From positions 1-44,401 of the forward strand of contig JAQGON010000055.1 in assembly GCA_028293565.1 (NCBI GenBank): a DNA stretch of 44,401 bases. The letters are read 5' to 3'. Below, piece by piece: positions 17,257-25,342 of this stretch. The stretch's first letter is position 1; the number at the start of each line of letters is the position of its first letter. The notes under the pieces are model-generated. The model was given only the letters and a program-made list of their open reading frames with translations. It had not been told where the DNA came from and did not search any database. Source of the DNA: Verrucomicrobiota bacterium (GTDB taxonomy: Bacteria; Verrucomicrobiota; Verrucomicrobiia; Opitutales; Opitutaceae). Made by a program: the position numbers and the translations under genes.

Positions 17257-18870
17257 TTAGTTCGGCTTCTTGGGAGTTTCCTCGATCATTTGCTTGTTAA
17301 GCCGGTTGACCGAGTCGGCCTCCTGCTTCCGCAAGCGCGCGGCAGTGACTTGATCCTGGAGAGAGATTTCCTCGGCCGACCGAGGGTAATTCTTGCCCAA
17401 GACTTCGCGCGGCGTGAGTTCGAGGCTGTTGAGCTGCTCGCGCGAGACGATGTTTTCATACTTCAGCTTGCTGGGCTCCAGCACGGTAGCCGTGATGAAG
17501 ATCACAAGGTTCGTCTCACTGACGACGTCGGTGGTGGTCTTGAAAAGATTGCCGAGCAGCGGGATGTCTCCGAGGAATGGAACCTTCGATTGGTTGCGGC
17601 TGCTCGTCGAATCAACCAATCCGCCGATCGCAGCCGTCTGACCATCGCGAAGGATGATGTTCAGGTCGCCCTCGCGTTTATCGATATCGTAAAACTCGTT
17701 TTCGTTGTACTTCTTGATCTTGAACACGCTGCTCTTCACTGGCTTGACCTTCAGGGAGATCAGCTTGCTGCCGGTGATCTGCGGCGTAACCTCGATACTG
17801 ATGCCGACAAACTTGATGTCGCCAGCGGTAGCCGTCGAAACCGGAGTGCTGCCCGAAGTCGTGGTCGTGATGGTGACGAGCTGAAGCTCGCGCCCAATTT
17901 TGATTTCCGACTTGCTGCCGTTGATCGCGACGATGGTCGGATTGGTGACGAGGCGGACGTTGGTCGCGGCGTTGAGCACGTTCAGCAGCGCGCTGAATTC
18001 GTTTTGGTTGAACACCGCAGAAGGCGATCCGCCGACCAAGCCCCCTTGGCCCAGAAAAAACGGGAAAGTCAGCGAGCTGGTGCCTGTGCCGCTCAATCCC
18101 GTCCCCACCTGCAACCCGGTCTTGGCGTTGCGGTAGCCGAGGGCGACCTCGCGGTTCTTCGTGTCGTCCTTCGAGATCTCGACAAATTTCGTCTCGATGA
18201 CGACTTGGCGAGGCTCCGTGTCCAGGCGATGAATCATTTCTCCAATGCGAGCGAGAACGGTCGACTGGTCCGTCACGATCAGCTCGTTGGAGAGCTCATT
18301 GTTGACGATGGTGCCGCCCTGCTGGCCGGTGATCCCCTTGGTGGCGTCCGCGTCCCGCTTCGGGGTCAGCATCGGGACGATGAGAGGCATGATCTTCGAC
18401 GAGGAGACGTTTTCGAATGCGAACGTCCGTGTCGCGAAGGGCTCGTGCTGCAGATCGTCGACGCTGACGATCTTCACGATGTTGTCCTTCTCGATGAACG
18501 TGAAGTTCACCTGCTTGAGGACGACTTCAAAGATTTGCCGCCAGGTCACATCGCGCAGCTTGATCGACGCCTTGCCTTGGAGGGTGTCGGGCATGACCAG
18601 ATTCAGTTCGAACAGGTCGGCGACGTTGCGCAGGATCTCACGGATGTCGGTATCTGGAAAATCCACCGAAAGCGTGTCCTTCCCGGCACTCTTGGTCGTG
18701 ACGGCGACATGGGCGTTGTCCGCATCCTTCACGACGGTCGTCGCGTCGGCGGCGACGGGAACTGCCGGCGGAGGAGTCGAATCAGCCGAAGGGGGAGCAG
18801 ACTGGCTCCGTGCGGTTACGAGCACCGCAGAAAGGAACAAGACAGATGCTAGAAGCGGGCGGGTTCTCAT
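17257..18870 (-). CDS. pilQ: Secretin, PilQ/GspD-like outer-membrane channel
   Basis: A 537-residue secretin with an N-terminal signal peptide (basic start, hydrophobic LLASVLFLSAVLVTA) and no lipobox. A short N-terminal N0/STN domain is at ~65-135 (VDFPDTDIREILRNVADLF) and an N1-type ring domain at ~145-235 (IVNNELSNELIVTDQSTVLARI). The beta-barrel-forming secretin domain runs to ~470 and includes the signature VPFLGDIPLLGNLF. The last ~65 residues are charged. It forms the outer-membrane pore for a type IV pilus or type II secretion system. It is smaller than proteobacterial PilQ because the AMIN domains are missing. It is the last gene of the pilMNO operon, overlapping the preceding gene by ATGA, and is followed by a strong terminator. 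Confidence 0.92.
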   Translation of the reverse strand: MRTRPLLASVLFLSAVLVTARSQSAPPSADSTPPPAVPVAADATTVVKDADNAHVAVTTKSAGKDTLSVDFPDTDIREILRNVADLFELNLVMPDTLQGKASIKLRDVTWRQIFEVVLKQVNFTFIEKDNIVKIVSVDDLQHEPFATRTFAFENVSSSKIMPLIVPMLTPKRDADATKGITGQQGGTIVNNELSNELIVTDQSTVLARIGEMIHRLDTEPRQVVIETKFVEISKDDTKNREVALGYRNAKTGLQVGTGLSGTGTSSLTFPFFLGQGGLVGGSPSAVFNQNEFSALLNVLNAATNVRLVTNPTIVAINGSKSEIKIGRELQLVTITTTTSGSTPVSTATAGDIKFVGISIEVTPQITGSKLISLKVKPVKSSVFKIKKYNENEFYDIDKREGDLNIILRDGQTAAIGGLVDSTSSRNQSKVPFLGDIPLLGNLFKTTTDVVSETNLVIFITATVLEPSKLKYENIVSREQLNSLELTPREVLGKNYPRSAEEISLQDQVTAARLRKQEADSVNRLNKQMIEETPKKPN

Positions 18871-19397
18871 GGGTTCTTTCCTGGTTTGATGGGTCGGGTG
18901 ATTTCCTCGCGATTGAGGCGCAGGGTGAAGTTAGTGGCATCGATCGCGGTCAACTCAAGATTGTACTCCTGTCCTTCGTGTGTAACCGTCAGGTGATCAC
19001 CGACTTTTAGACGGTTTTTACTAAATTGAAGGTAACGGGTGTCGCCCATTTTGAAGGTTCCGGTCGGAGCCACGCGGCGCGCGATCGCGGTGAGGATGTC
19101 ATGATCGCCTGTCGCCTTCGGGGCCGCTGCGTTGGCGTCCGTCGTACGGGCGGCTTCCCGAGAGCTGCGATTGAAACCCACCGGGTTGAAAGGCTGCGGT
19201 AACTCTTCGGGCAACGGTCCAGGAGCTTCCACTTTGGCCAAGGCAACGGCGGCAATAACGGCGGCGCGACGCGCTTCCGGTGTGGCCAAATCCGATTCCT
19301 GGGTTTTTGGCTTCGGCAGGTTCGCCGTCGCGGCGACGAGCGGAAGACCAACGCCGAGGCCAGCGACCATCAGGAAAGCAATTAAACGGGGTTTCAT
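18867..19397 (-). CDS. Exported small protein in PilP position
   Basis: A 176-residue protein with an N-terminal signal-like segment (MKPRLIAFLMVAGLGVGLPLVAA). It sits exactly where pilP is found in pilMNOPQ operons. No lipobox is seen, unlike classical PilP. The middle is Ala/Pro-rich. The C-terminal ~60 residues (GTFKMGDTRYLQFSKN, VGDHLTVTHEGQEYNLELTAID) look like a small beta domain, as PilP has, but I cannot claim homology. ATG at 19397 overlaps the pilO stop, and its own stop overlaps the secretin start, both as ATGA. It probably links the inner-membrane PilNO complex to the secretin. Confidence 0.6.
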   Translation of the reverse strand: MKPRLIAFLMVAGLGVGLPLVAATANLPKPKTQESDLATPEARRAAVIAAVALAKVEAPGPLPEELPQPFNPVGFNRSSREAARTTDANAAAPKATGDHDILTAIARRVAPTGTFKMGDTRYLQFSKNRLKVGDHLTVTHEGQEYNLELTAIDATNFTLRLNREEITRPIKPGKNP

Positions 19398-19963
19398 GGC
19401 TGGCCGAGAAGATCGAGACCGAGGGTGACGGTAAGGTCGTTCGGACGGTCGCGGGATCCGCCGACAACGTTGATGGTCGCAATCGTGATGCGGCAAAACC
19501 GCGGTCCGTTTTCCACCCGCCGAATGAAATCGAGGAGCTTCGCGTAATCGCCGCGGACGACGACTTCATATCCTACCGGGACATAATTGGCTTTCGCGGC
19601 TCCGGCCTTGGGTGCTGCCAACGAATTCTGGCGCAGACCGACCAATTTCACGCCTGTGTCCGTCTCGAGCTTGTAGAAATACTGCTGGTTTTTCGCGAGT
19701 TCGTCGGGGCGAACCAGCCTGGTTTCAATTTCCTCCCGCGCCGTCGTAATCGTCGCGAGCTGCTCCGGCAACTGCGCGCCGTTCTTGATATTCGTGTCGA
19801 TGCGCCGGCCCAAGGTCGACTTCTCGTCGAGCCCCCTTTCCGCCTCCGGCAATTTCCCCGCGCGAAAATAGGATCCGGCGATGAGGATCAAGGCCAGCAC
19901 GCCGCAGGCGACGCTGACGGGGTTGCCCTTGACGAAAGTGGTCACCTTTTCGTTCGTGATCAT
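19394..19963 (-). CDS. pilO: PilO-like inner-membrane assembly protein
   Basis: A 189-residue protein with one N-terminal membrane span (~17-33, VSVACGVLALILIAGSYF). A charged helical stretch at ~40-100 is likely coiled coil. The C-terminal alpha/beta domain (YEVVVRGDYAKLLDFIRRVEN...ITIATINVV) carries the GDY...LLxFLxxLE pattern typical of PilO. PilO pairs with PilN in the periplasm to form the alignment complex. The gene overlaps its neighbours on both sides by 4 bases (ATGA). Confidence 0.82.
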   Translation of the reverse strand: MITNEKVTTFVKGNPVSVACGVLALILIAGSYFRAGKLPEAERGLDEKSTLGRRIDTNIKNGAQLPEQLATITTAREEIETRLVRPDELAKNQQYFYKLETDTGVKLVGLRQNSLAAPKAGAAKANYVPVGYEVVVRGDYAKLLDFIRRVENGPRFCRITIATINVVGGSRDRPNDLTVTLGLDLLGQP

Positions 19964-20595
19964 TTCTTCTCCTTGGGGTTCGGGCCAAATTTCAGGAAGA
20001 GCTCGAGCGACAGTCGGCCCGTCTCGGCATTGCGCAGGATGCCGCCGCCTGAAAACGCGACCTTCGAGAAATTCTGGGCCAGCACCTTGTCCGCACGGAG
20101 TTGATCGAGATAGGCGGTGGCATAACCCGCCGCCTCGTCCGGCGAACCGCGCACCGTGCCCCGCAAGGCGAGGCCGCCCGCCTGAAGATCGAAGGTGTCA
20201 AGCGCGATTTCCTCCGGGAGCGTTTCGCCAATATGCATCAGCAGCGCGGAGGCGGCCGGCCGGGAATTCACGAAGGTCTTCACTTCATTGATCTTCGCAT
20301 CCTCGGCCTGGAACTGCTGGTAAAGGGCGACGAAACGGTCGCTCTCCTTCCGGTCGCGGTCGATCTGGGCCTGCCAGTCGCCGATCTGGCGGTTCAGGTT
20401 GTGCAGCTTGTACTCCTGGAACGCGAACCAGAGCAGGGCGCCCGTGACAATGAACAGGGCCACTCCATTGACGAAAAAGGACGTCCGAATGACCTTGGTG
20501 TCCGGCAATCTCGCCGCATTCCGAAGATTCGGATGCCACGGGCGCGCCTCCGATGACCCGGATCCGTCAGTCTTTTTTTTCCGCAACGACAGCAT
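19960..20595 (-). CDS. pilN: PilN-like inner-membrane assembly protein
   Basis: A 211-residue protein with a cytoplasmic N-terminus (~35 residues), one membrane span (~42-58, FFVNGVALFIVTGALLWFAF), a coiled-coil stalk (~60-110) and a ferredoxin-like C-terminal region (EIALDTFDLQAGGLALRGTVRGS) resembling PilN. The N-terminal PilM-binding motif (INLLP-like) is not obvious; NLRNAARLP is the nearest. Its start lies 29 bases inside the end of pilM, and that overlap includes a run of eight A residues on the coding strand. Confidence 0.78.
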   Translation of the reverse strand: MLSLRKKKTDGSGSSEARPWHPNLRNAARLPDTKVIRTSFFVNGVALFIVTGALLWFAFQEYKLHNLNRQIGDWQAQIDRDRKESDRFVALYQQFQAEDAKINEVKTFVNSRPAASALLMHIGETLPEEIALDTFDLQAGGLALRGTVRGSPDEAAGYATAYLDQLRADKVLAQNFSKVAFSGGGILRNAETGRLSLELFLKFGPNPKEKK

Positions 20596-21622
20596 GAGAG
20601 GGAGCAGGTTTGGTGGTCATCAGGCTCAGGAGCCCCAGAAAGCGGACATCGATTCCGCCCGGCGCGACGCCGTCGGGAACCGTGATTTGGCGGGACTGCA
20701 GCCAGGGAACGAGATCGAGCTTGGTCGTGCCGACGCCCAGCGCGGTCGCGATCGCGGAGTCGAGCCAGGTCAACTTCGACGGCAACATCGTGCAAAGGAT
20801 CTGGCCCACCGACTGTCCCGTTTGCACCTCATAAAACCCGATCGAGGACTGTAATTCCTTGAGGAGCTTCTTCACGAGGACCGGTCCCATGCCCGTGAAA
20901 TCGAACGTGTTTGAATAAAACAGTTTTTTGGCCGATTCCTCGTCCTTCAGGCCAAGCTCCTTCTGCACGATCGGCACCATCGCATCCAAGCCTTGCGGGA
21001 TCGTGCGCGAGGCCTCGACGCCCGCCGACGACACGATGTACGAATGGGTCATGTCCGTCCCGATCTCGAGGACCAGCGTCGGAGTTTTTGACTTCGTGAA
21101 GGCGAAATAATCGACCAGCGCCCCGAGAGTCGAAACGCTCCCGAGCTCGAGCTGTTCGGGGTAGAAACCCATCGCCAGCAGGGAATCCTGGACCGCGACG
21201 ATGTCCTCCGAGGGAAGTCCGCAAAACAGGACTTCCTTTCCGGTGTTCTTCGACACGTCATAGTCCGTTCCATCGACGGCACTGATGATGTGCACCGTGT
21301 ACTTGTCCGGCTCGATGCGGAACTGGTTGGTAAAGAGATCGGGGAAGTAGGTCGGCTCCTTGACCTTCTTCAATTCCAGCGCGACGCGGCGCACTAGACG
21401 GCGGGCCGGATAGACGCCGCAGCAGGCATTCATGTAACCGCCCGGGCTCCCCTTGGCCTGGATGTCCTGCATCGCGGTGCTCAATGCCTCGGCGTCTCCG
21501 ACCGGACACTGCCGCAGCTCCTCGATCACCATCGGCGCCAACGCCGAAGACGTGCGCGCCAGCACGATCGTGTGCTCGGTCTGCTCGACAAAGTAACCTT
21601 TGGTCTTGGAAGAAAAAAACAT
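20567..21622 (-). CDS. pilM: PilM-like actin-fold cytoplasmic protein of pilus/secretion complex
   Basis: A 351-residue protein. GLPSEDIVAVQDSLLAMGF, LVLEIGTDMTHSYIVSSAGVEASRTIPQG and the C-terminal LTWLDSAIATALGVG all fit the PilM/actin-like fold, where the LEIGxxxT segment is the phosphate loop. The N-terminus is divergent from proteobacterial PilM, so confidence rests partly on synteny with pilN, pilO and the secretin. PilM sits on the cytoplasmic face and relays motor action to PilN. It is the first gene of the operon. No clear Shine-Dalgarno precedes the ATG. Confidence 0.8.
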   Translation of the reverse strand: MFFSSKTKGYFVEQTEHTIVLARTSSALAPMVIEELRQCPVGDAEALSTAMQDIQAKGSPGGYMNACCGVYPARRLVRRVALELKKVKEPTYFPDLFTNQFRIEPDKYTVHIISAVDGTDYDVSKNTGKEVLFCGLPSEDIVAVQDSLLAMGFYPEQLELGSVSTLGALVDYFAFTKSKTPTLVLEIGTDMTHSYIVSSAGVEASRTIPQGLDAMVPIVQKELGLKDEESAKKLFYSNTFDFTGMGPVLVKKLLKELQSSIGFYEVQTGQSVGQILCTMLPSKLTWLDSAIATALGVGTTKLDLVPWLQSRQITVPDGVAPGGIDVRFLGLLSLMTTKPAPSHAVVAEKKD

Positions 21623-21919
21623 GCGCTTACGCGAAAGTCAGGGTGTGAGGAGGTGGGCTGGGGTAATCACACTAACGAACGGACAAAAATTCTCTGTCGT
21701 GTACGGAAACACGGCTCGGAAGCGAGGACTCGCGCCGCAAAAACTCTTCGGAAAAACGGCTCATGACAAGCCTATTTCCCCGCTTCAATCGCTGGCAGGC
21801 AGCCATTTACCTTTTTATTAAGCCAGGATCATCCACGTCAGTTTTCGCGAAGGCCAAAGATGAGGGATTCGCCCGGCCCAATTCCGGCCGCCGCCGGCTC
21901 CGATTCGGGAAACAAAGAA
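21623..21919. other. Intergenic region upstream of the pil operon
   Basis: No gene is evident in this ~300-bp stretch. It is noticeably less GC-rich than its surroundings. On the minus strand CTGACG (rc of 21836-21841) and TAATAA (about 15 bases further on) are a weak promoter-like pair, which I do not consider reliable. It should contain the pilM promoter. Confidence 0.5.
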
Positions 21920-21948
21920 AGAACCCGCCGGAGTTTCACGGCGGGTTC
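21911..21948 (-). terminator. Intrinsic terminator after the bS22-like gene
   Basis: On the minus strand GAACCCGCCG (21948-21939) pairs perfectly with CGGCGGGTTC (21930-21921) around an 8-base loop, followed by the T-rich run TTTCTTTGTT. It lies about 45 bases after the stop of the 33-residue ribosomal protein and ends the addB-addA-bS22 group. Confidence 0.85.
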
Positions 21949-21991
21949 AGAATTCATTGGAGCAAAGGTCTGGAATGACCGCGCTCGGCGC

Positions 21992-22093
21992 TCACTTTTG
22001 CCACGTGCGCTTCTTGTGGCGGTTCGCCTTGAGACGCTTCCGGCGCTTGTGCTTCGACATTTTCAGCCGGCGTTTCTTTTTGAGATTACCCAT
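21992..22093 (-). CDS. 33-residue AURKAIP1/COX24-domain ribosomal protein (bS22-like)
   Basis: A very small gene encoding a highly basic product of 33 residues: it opens [20 protein letters not shown] and ends with RTWQK. Basic RRKRMSKxKHRK-type peptides define the COX24/AURKAIP1 domain, found in mitochondrial mS38 and in the small-subunit protein bS22 of mycobacteria, which is also 33 residues. The family binds near the decoding region of the small ribosomal subunit. The gene lies 57 bp after addA on the same strand and is followed by a good terminator. No Shine-Dalgarno is seen; AT-rich AAATATACACC precedes the ATG. Confidence 0.85.
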   Translation of the reverse strand: MGNLKKKRRLKMSKHKRRKRLKANRHKKRTWQK

Positions 22094-22150
22094 GGTGTAT
22101 ATTTGAGATTTGGCAGCGGACCGTGCGAGGGTGTGCGCAGCCTGTAAAGA

Positions 22151-25100
22151 TCAATTTGCCGGGTGAGGAATCGGAATCTTGCGTCTCAGGCGGGTGAGGA
22201 CCAGCTCGCATTCCACCTTGCTAGGATCCAAGCCAGCGAGCACCGCCGCCACGCGGCGATAGAGGTCCAGTTGCGCCGAATGCCGCTTGGCCAACGCCGC
22301 CAAATCCGGCTCGGCGGAGACCCGGTCCGTCTTGTAATCGAAAACCTGCGCCCGGATGGCGCAGCCCGAGGAATCCCGCCAGACAACCACCCGGTCGAAG
22401 ACGCCGGTGACCCACGTCCCGTCGAGCACGATCTCGAACGCCCGCTCCCGCCACACCTCGGCCTTCGGCGCGTCCGGCCGCTTCCAGACCGGGGCAAGGT
22501 CCGCCGCACGCACGCAACCCGATGCTTCCTCCCCCGCCACCCCAAATGCCGCCCAAGCCTGGGCCAAACCTTCAGCCAAGCCGCCTTCGAGCCATTCGAC
22601 ACCGGCCAGCAAGGCATGCACCAAGGTGCCAAACTCCGCCGCGCCGTTGCGCTCCAGCGAAAAAATCTGCGCGCCCGGCAGCACCGCATCCTTGCCCGCG
22701 GACGGCCGCAGCGAGGGCAGCCGGCGCGTCGTCGGCGCCGTCGCCGGATCCATCGGCACAATCTCCACGGGCGGACGCGGAATCTCCGCGGGCTTTTCGA
22801 GGCGCGCATGCCAATCCGGGTCGCCGGAACCAAAGGCCCCGCTCAGCTCCTGCTTTCCCACCCTGATGCCGACCTCCTCCTCCCCCAAGGTCTCGGCCAG
22901 CAGCTTCGGAAAGTTTCGCGACTTCGACTTTCCCGGAGGTTTCGTGATGAGGTACATCGCGCGCTTCGCCCGGGTCATCGCCACGTACAGCAGCGAAAGG
23001 CTCTCGTAACACGCGTCCGCCTCCGCCCCGCTCACATGGGCGGCGAGCACTTCGTCCTGCGCGAAGAAGAGCCGGTTCGGCAGGTCCAGAATCCAGTCCA
23101 CGGACCGATCGCCCGCCTTCTGCACCGCCAGACCCGCGCGGCGGCTGTCGAGTCGGACGCCCTCGAGATCGGGCAGGATCACCAAGTCGAAGCCGAGCCC
23201 CTTCGCCTTGTGCACCGTCATCACCCGCAGCACGGCAGCCGTATCCGTGTCGCGCACCGTATGCCGCTCCATGAACTCGATGAACTCCGCGATCTCGCGG
23301 CTGCCCGTCGCGTCGAACAGCGCCGCCGCGGATGAAAACTGCCTTGCCCGCGACCGGCTGAAAATGTCGGCCGCGTCCAGTGCCGGCTCCAGCCTCCTCC
23401 ACCACGCCGTCACCGTTCGCTCGAAACCGTCCGTATGCACCTGCGCCAGAATTCCGCGGGTCCACGTCTCGCGGTCGACGAACCCCTCCCCCGACAGCGC
23501 CTTTCCGAGCGGCGTCATCAGCACGTGTTCGCGCGCCAGCGAATCCCCCGGATAAGCCGCCGCCTTCATCAACGCCAGCATCGCCGCGCCCACCGGATTG
23601 TCCGTGCACACGTGCAAGTCCGATTCCGCGACCGCCGGCAATCCGCCCTCGCGCCGCAGGTAATCCGCCAGCCGCGCGGCCGTTTCGTTCTTCTGCACGA
23701 GGAGGGCGCAGCTCAATCCGCGCTCGAGCGGCTCGATCTCGTGCAGCAACCGCAGCGCGATCGCGAACCGCCCGGCCTCGTCCGGCGCGTGCAGGAGCGC
23801 GGCCTGGCCGCCGAGCTGGGGCTGCGCTGACTCGTGATCGCGCCATTCCGTGTTCCACGACTCCGCGGCCGCGCCGGGAAAAAGGTCGCGGACCACCCCG
23901 GCGTTTCCAAAGACGGCGTTGACCATCGCCACCACCGGCGGACCCGAGCGCCAGGACTTGACGAGGTGCTCCTCCGTGATCACGCCCGGGTGCGCGGCGT
24001 TGTAATGATTATAAATCTCGCGGAAAAGCCGCGGGTCCCCTTCGCGCCAGGCGAAGATCGCCTGCTTGACGTCGCCGACATAAAAAAAACTCCGCCCCCC
24101 GGTCGGATCCTGTACCGCTTCGTCGATCAGGTTCCGGATCACCGACCACTGTCCGAAACTGGTGTCCTGAAATTCGTCGAGCAGCCAATGGTCGATCTCC
24201 GCGTCGAGGCGGAAATCGATGAACAGCCGCGAGTCGTCGCCCGCCTCGCGCGACAAGGCCAGCGACCCGTCGCGACCCGGCAGCAGCAGGCGCTGGACGT
24301 CGCTGAACGTCAGCTTGCCGTCGCGCCTCACCGAGTCGTGGTAGACATTTTCGTAGCCGCGGAGCACCGAATGAATCCCGCGCGTGATTTCGAGCCGCCG
24401 GTGCAATTCCGCGCCCACGACGTGGCCGACAATCCGGGCCAGCGCCGCGCATTCCGCCCCGCCGAGATGGAATTTTTTCCGGTCCAGCATCAGATCCGCA
24501 CCGCCGCTGCGGATCCCTTCCCAGGCATCGAGGGCGTTCTCGAGAATGTACCGCAGGGGCGGTGCCAGCGGCGCGCCGGCGGACCATTCCGGGAGCGCCG
24601 CGAAAAACAGCTGCCAGCGCGCGAGCTGCCCGTCCGTCAGTTCTCGCCGCGCGAGCAGCCCGCGGAGCTCCGCGACGTCGCCCTCCAGTTTTCCGCGGCG
24701 GTCGAACCAGCCCGCGCCCTGCGGCCAGATCCGGGCCGGGTTGCCCCAGCGGTCGCTTTCCGGCGAGGCGAGGAAAGCCTCCTGGTGTTCGTCGATGAAA
24801 CGGTCGAGCTGCACGCCGAGGCGTTTCTCGTCCGTCCCGAACGTCGCGCGCTTGAAGGCCTCGATGAATTCCTTCTGCGCGTCATCGAGCCCTCCCGTGC
24901 GCGCAAACATGCGCCGCAGCACCCGCGCCCGCTCGCGGCGCGCCGCATAGTCCTGCAGCACCTCGAACTCGCCCGCGAGCCCGAGCTCGAAGGGAAAATT
25001 CCGGGCGATGCGCGCGAAAAATCCGTCGAACGTGCCGAGGCGCAGGCGATGCATCGCCTCCACGACCAACCGCAGCAGCCGGAGAAAATCCGGCACGCCA

Positions 25101-25342
25101 AGGCCCGGGACCTCGATGTCGGCCGCGAGCTTGGCGGCGTACTGCGGCTCCCGCGCCGCCCGCGCGAGCTTGTTGAGGATCTCGTCGAAAAATTCGCCGG
25201 CGGCCTTCCGCGTGAACGTCAGCGCCACGATCCGCTCGGGCTGCGCGCCGCCGGCCAGCAGGCGCACGAACCGGTTCGTCAGCGCGTAGGTTTTCCCCGA
25301 TCCCGCGGAGGCGAGGATCATCCGGTGGCCAATGGAATTCAT
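22151..25342 (-). CDS. addA: AddA-type UvrD/RecB-family helicase-nuclease
   Basis: A 1063-residue SF1 helicase with a C-terminal nuclease. Motif I is ILASAGSGKTYALTNRF (residues ~9-25), Ia is ALTFTRKAAGEF, II is LLDEFQDTSFGQW (~388), III is VGDVKQAIFAWREGD, IV is SWRSGPPVV, V is VMTVHKAKGLGFDLVILP and VI is LLYVAMTRAKRAMYLI. The C-terminal PD-(D/E)XK nuclease shows TGVFDRVVVW, VFDYKTDR (~1000) and QLDLYRR. With AddB it processes double-strand ends for RecA-dependent repair. The ATG at 25342 overlaps the addB stop as ATGA. An in-frame region running back into addB is open but has no homology to the family, so it is excluded. Confidence 0.93.
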   Translation of the reverse strand: MNSIGHRMILASAGSGKTYALTNRFVRLLAGGAQPERIVALTFTRKAAGEFFDEILNKLARAAREPQYAAKLAADIEVPGLGVPDFLRLLRLVVEAMHRLRLGTFDGFFARIARNFPFELGLAGEFEVLQDYAARRERARVLRRMFARTGGLDDAQKEFIEAFKRATFGTDEKRLGVQLDRFIDEHQEAFLASPESDRWGNPARIWPQGAGWFDRRGKLEGDVAELRGLLARRELTDGQLARWQLFFAALPEWSAGAPLAPPLRYILENALDAWEGIRSGGADLMLDRKKFHLGGAECAALARIVGHVVGAELHRRLEITRGIHSVLRGYENVYHDSVRRDGKLTFSDVQRLLLPGRDGSLALSREAGDDSRLFIDFRLDAEIDHWLLDEFQDTSFGQWSVIRNLIDEAVQDPTGGRSFFYVGDVKQAIFAWREGDPRLFREIYNHYNAAHPGVITEEHLVKSWRSGPPVVAMVNAVFGNAGVVRDLFPGAAAESWNTEWRDHESAQPQLGGQAALLHAPDEAGRFAIALRLLHEIEPLERGLSCALLVQKNETAARLADYLRREGGLPAVAESDLHVCTDNPVGAAMLALMKAAAYPGDSLAREHVLMTPLGKALSGEGFVDRETWTRGILAQVHTDGFERTVTAWWRRLEPALDAADIFSRSRARQFSSAAALFDATGSREIAEFIEFMERHTVRDTDTAAVLRVMTVHKAKGLGFDLVILPDLEGVRLDSRRAGLAVQKAGDRSVDWILDLPNRLFFAQDEVLAAHVSGAEADACYESLSLLYVAMTRAKRAMYLITKPPGKSKSRNFPKLLAETLGEEEVGIRVGKQELSGAFGSGDPDWHARLEKPAEIPRPPVEIVPMDPATAPTTRRLPSLRPSAGKDAVLPGAQIFSLERNGAAEFGTLVHALLAGVEWLEGGLAEGLAQAWAAFGVAGEEASGCVRAADLAPVWKRPDAPKAEVWRERAFEIVLDGTWVTGVFDRVVVWRDSSGCAIRAQVFDYKTDRVSAEPDLAALAKRHSAQLDLYRRVAAVLAGLDPSKVECELVLTRLRRKIPIPHPAN

